Shown one piece after another: positions 62,587 to 64,000 of a stretch of DNA of 64,000 nucleotides. Position numbers and translations under genes: made by a program. The notes beneath the pieces are model-generated. The model saw only the letters and a list, made by a program, of their open reading frames with translations, searched no databases and was not told where the DNA came from. Location of the stretch: positions 1 to 64,000 of the forward strand of contig CAWKOX010000010.1 of assembly GCA_963851095.1 (NCBI GenBank). The letters run 5' to 3'. The stretch is from Oleispira sp963851095 (GTDB taxonomy: Bacteria > Pseudomonadota > Gammaproteobacteria > Pseudomonadales > Oceanobacteraceae). The number at the start of each line of letters is the position of its first letter. Position 1 is the first letter of the stretch.

Positions 62587-64000
62587 ATGAAGATTAAGGC
62601 GTTGTCGCAAAAAACATTATTATCCAGAATTATCATGGCTAATGCTTTATTGGTTTCACCCATTATTTGGGCGGCACCGCAAGGCGGAATTGTGACAAGT
62701 GGTACAGGCGACATTAATTCACAAGGTCTTATCACCAATATTCATCAAAGTAGTCAGCAGCTGATTGTTGATTGGAATAGCTTTAATTTAAACGCTAACG
62801 AGATTGTGAATTTTTATCAGCCTGACGCTAGCTCCGTAGCGGTTAATAATATTAATCAGTATGACGGGAGTCGTATCAACGGCCAAATTAATGCGAATGG
62901 CCAGATTATTTTGATCAACCCAAGAGGGCTTATTTTTGGCTCTGATTCTCAGATTAATACTGCGGGTTTAATTGTTAGTACCTTATCTATCGCTAAAGAA
63001 GCATTTTTGAATGGAGAGTATTTCTTTCAAGATCTTGATGATGGGCAGGGAGTTATTATTAATAACGGTACAATCCATGCTTCAAGTGGTGGTATTACAC
63101 TTCTAGGTGATTCGGTAATAAACAACGGTATTATTCAGGCGGAATTAGGGTACATAAATTTAGCTGCTGGCAAGCAAGCCTATCTTAGCTTTGATGATCA
63201 GGGTTTTTTAAGTGTTAAAATTGATCAAGAAGTTCTGAATAATGAACTCGGCTTAGATCAAGCGATTGAGAATAATGGTGAGTTGAGTGCCGGTGGGCGA
63301 GTAGCCATTTCTGCAAAAACGAGTAGTGAGCTGTTTGACCGTGCCATTAATAATACCGGTATTGTTAAAGCAACCGGTTTTAATTTAAACGAGCCAAATA
63401 ATGTGCCTAGCATTATCGTTACTTCTAATGGTGACATCAATAACAACGGAACACTTGATGCATCGAGCACTCGCAGTGGTCAAACGGCTGGGTTAGTTAC
63501 TTTAGAGGGGAATAAAGTAATTCATTCGGGGGTGATTGATGTTAGTCATCAGCAAGGCGTAGGCGGTGATGTCGATATATTGGGCGATTTAGTTGGTCTA
63601 GATAATACTTCAATCGTCAATGCTAATGGACAGCAAGGTGGTGGAGACGTCCAAATTGGAGGTAGCTATCAAGGTAAAGATCAGAATGTTAAAAATTCCA
63701 GCTCTACCTTTGTAAGTTCTGAGAGTGACATTACGGCCAATGCAGGTATTACTGGCGATGGTGGTGATGTCGTTGTTTGGGCTGATGAAAATACCTACTT
63801 TTATGGGAATATTGAGGCGAAGGGGGGGCTTCAAGGTGGCAATGGTGGCGATGTAGAGGTTTCAGGTAAACAGTACCTTAATTTTGAGGGCTCGGCAGAT
63901 TTAAGTGCTACAAACGGACAGTCGGGTGAGTTGTTATTAGATCCTGATACATTAACAGTGATTGCAAATGGCGCCGGCGAAGAATCTGATTTTACCCATA
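62587..64000 (+). CDS. filamentous haemagglutinin-like TpsA exoprotein, N-terminal part (cut by window end)
   Basis: The frame is open from ATG 62587 (AAGG 8 bases upstream) to the window end, 471 residues visible. The signal peptide (about 1-30, ending IIWA) is followed by the TPS secretion domain: GGIVTSGTGDINSQGLITNIHQ, VDWNSFNLNANEIVNFYQP, and INPRGLIFGSDSQINTAGLIVST (the NPNG/NPRG region). Beta-helix-like repeats rich in Gly/Asn/Ser follow (DNTSIVNANGQQGGGDVQIGG; LLLDPDTLTVI, the filamentous-haemagglutinin pattern). It is the cargo of the TpsB encoded 68 bases upstream. The missing C-terminus would show whether it is an adhesin, a toxin or another type. Confidence 0.9.
   Translation, partial: MKIKALSQKTLLSRIIMANALLVSPIIWAAPQGGIVTSGTGDINSQGLITNIHQSSQQLIVDWNSFNLNANEIVNFYQPDASSVAVNNINQYDGSRINGQINANGQIILINPRGLIFGSDSQINTAGLIVSTLSIAKEAFLNGEYFFQDLDDGQGVIINNGTIHASSGGITLLGDSVINNGIIQAELGYINLAAGKQAYLSFDDQGFLSVKIDQEVLNNELGLDQAIENNGELSAGGRVAISAKTSSELFDRAINNTGIVKATGFNLNEPNNVPSIIVTSNGDINNNGTLDASSTRSGQTAGLVTLEGNKVIHSGVIDVSHQQGVGGDVDILGDLVGLDNTSIVNANGQQGGGDVQIGGSYQGKDQNVKNSSSTFVSSESDITANAGITGDGGDVVVWADENTYFYGNIEAKGGLQGGNGGDVEVSGKQYLNFEGSADLSATNGQSGELLLDPDTLTVIANGAGEESDFTH

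Noticed and set aside
1..64000. tRNA, rRNA or transposase genes
   Set aside because: I found no sequence resembling conserved rRNA, a tRNA cloverleaf or an insertion-sequence transposase; short non-coding RNAs could be missed by eye.

Overview
The window looks like the chromosome of a moderately AT-rich marine gammaproteobacterium, of the Oceanospirillales type (Oleispira, Bermanella and Thalassolituus relatives come to mind). This placement is inference from gene families and layout, because no rRNA or other marker gene is present. It falls into four regions: iron acquisition, a small sulfatase/efflux region, a type VI secretion (T6SS) operon with a phospholipase effector module, and the start of a two-partner secretion locus.

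Region 1 (1-26117) is iron acquisition. It opens with the tail of a TonB-dependent receptor and two cassettes of PepSY-type inner-membrane proteins with DUF3649 and DUF3325 partners, one on each strand. The core (10575-26117) is a petrobactin-type siderophore cluster: two IucA/IucC-type synthetases (AsbA- and AsbB-like), an adenylating ligase (AsbC-like), a fused carrier protein and condensing enzyme (AsbD-AsbE), 3-dehydroshikimate dehydratase (AsbF), a phosphopantetheinyl transferase, a MATE exporter and a siderophore-interacting reductase. Interleaved is a full polyamine route: arginine decarboxylase, agmatine deiminase, N-carbamoylputrescine amidase, two carboxy(nor)spermidine dehydrogenase paralogues and carboxynorspermidine decarboxylase. 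Together these could take arginine to spermidine and then, with citrate and 3,4-dihydroxybenzoate, to petrobactin or a close analogue. Fur-box-like sites lie in the divergent promoter regions.

Region 2 (26191-35288) holds a small secreted protein, a lipoprotein alkyl sulfatase, an AraC-type regulator, and a TolC / HlyD / ABC-2 permease / ABC-2 permease export operon with no ATPase gene.

Region 3 (35417-56970, all minus strand) is a T6SS operon transcribed from 56970 downward: FHA protein (TagH), TssJ, TssK, TssL, TssM, TagF, PP2C phosphatase, ClpV, DUF6484 protein, DUF2169 protein, a ketosynthase-like pseudoenzyme, a DUF4150 PAAR-like protein, and a Tle1-type phospholipase with a row of paralogous lipoproteins (probable immunity proteins, one decayed). 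The sheath, tube, baseplate and spike genes (tssBC, hcp, tssEFG, vgrG) are not here.

Region 4 (57282-64000) is divergent: a membrane Ser/Thr kinase with a C-terminal FGE-sulfatase-like domain, then a TpsB transporter and the start of its filamentous-haemagglutinin-like TpsA partner, cut by the window end. Kinase, phosphatase and FHA protein suggest threonine-phosphorylation control of the T6SS.

Several genes (MATE, one ABC permease, ClpV, probably TagF-PppA) are broken by single-base +1 shifts. All have the same sign, so sequencing or assembly error is a serious possibility. One lipoprotein copy is a true multi-lesion pseudogene.
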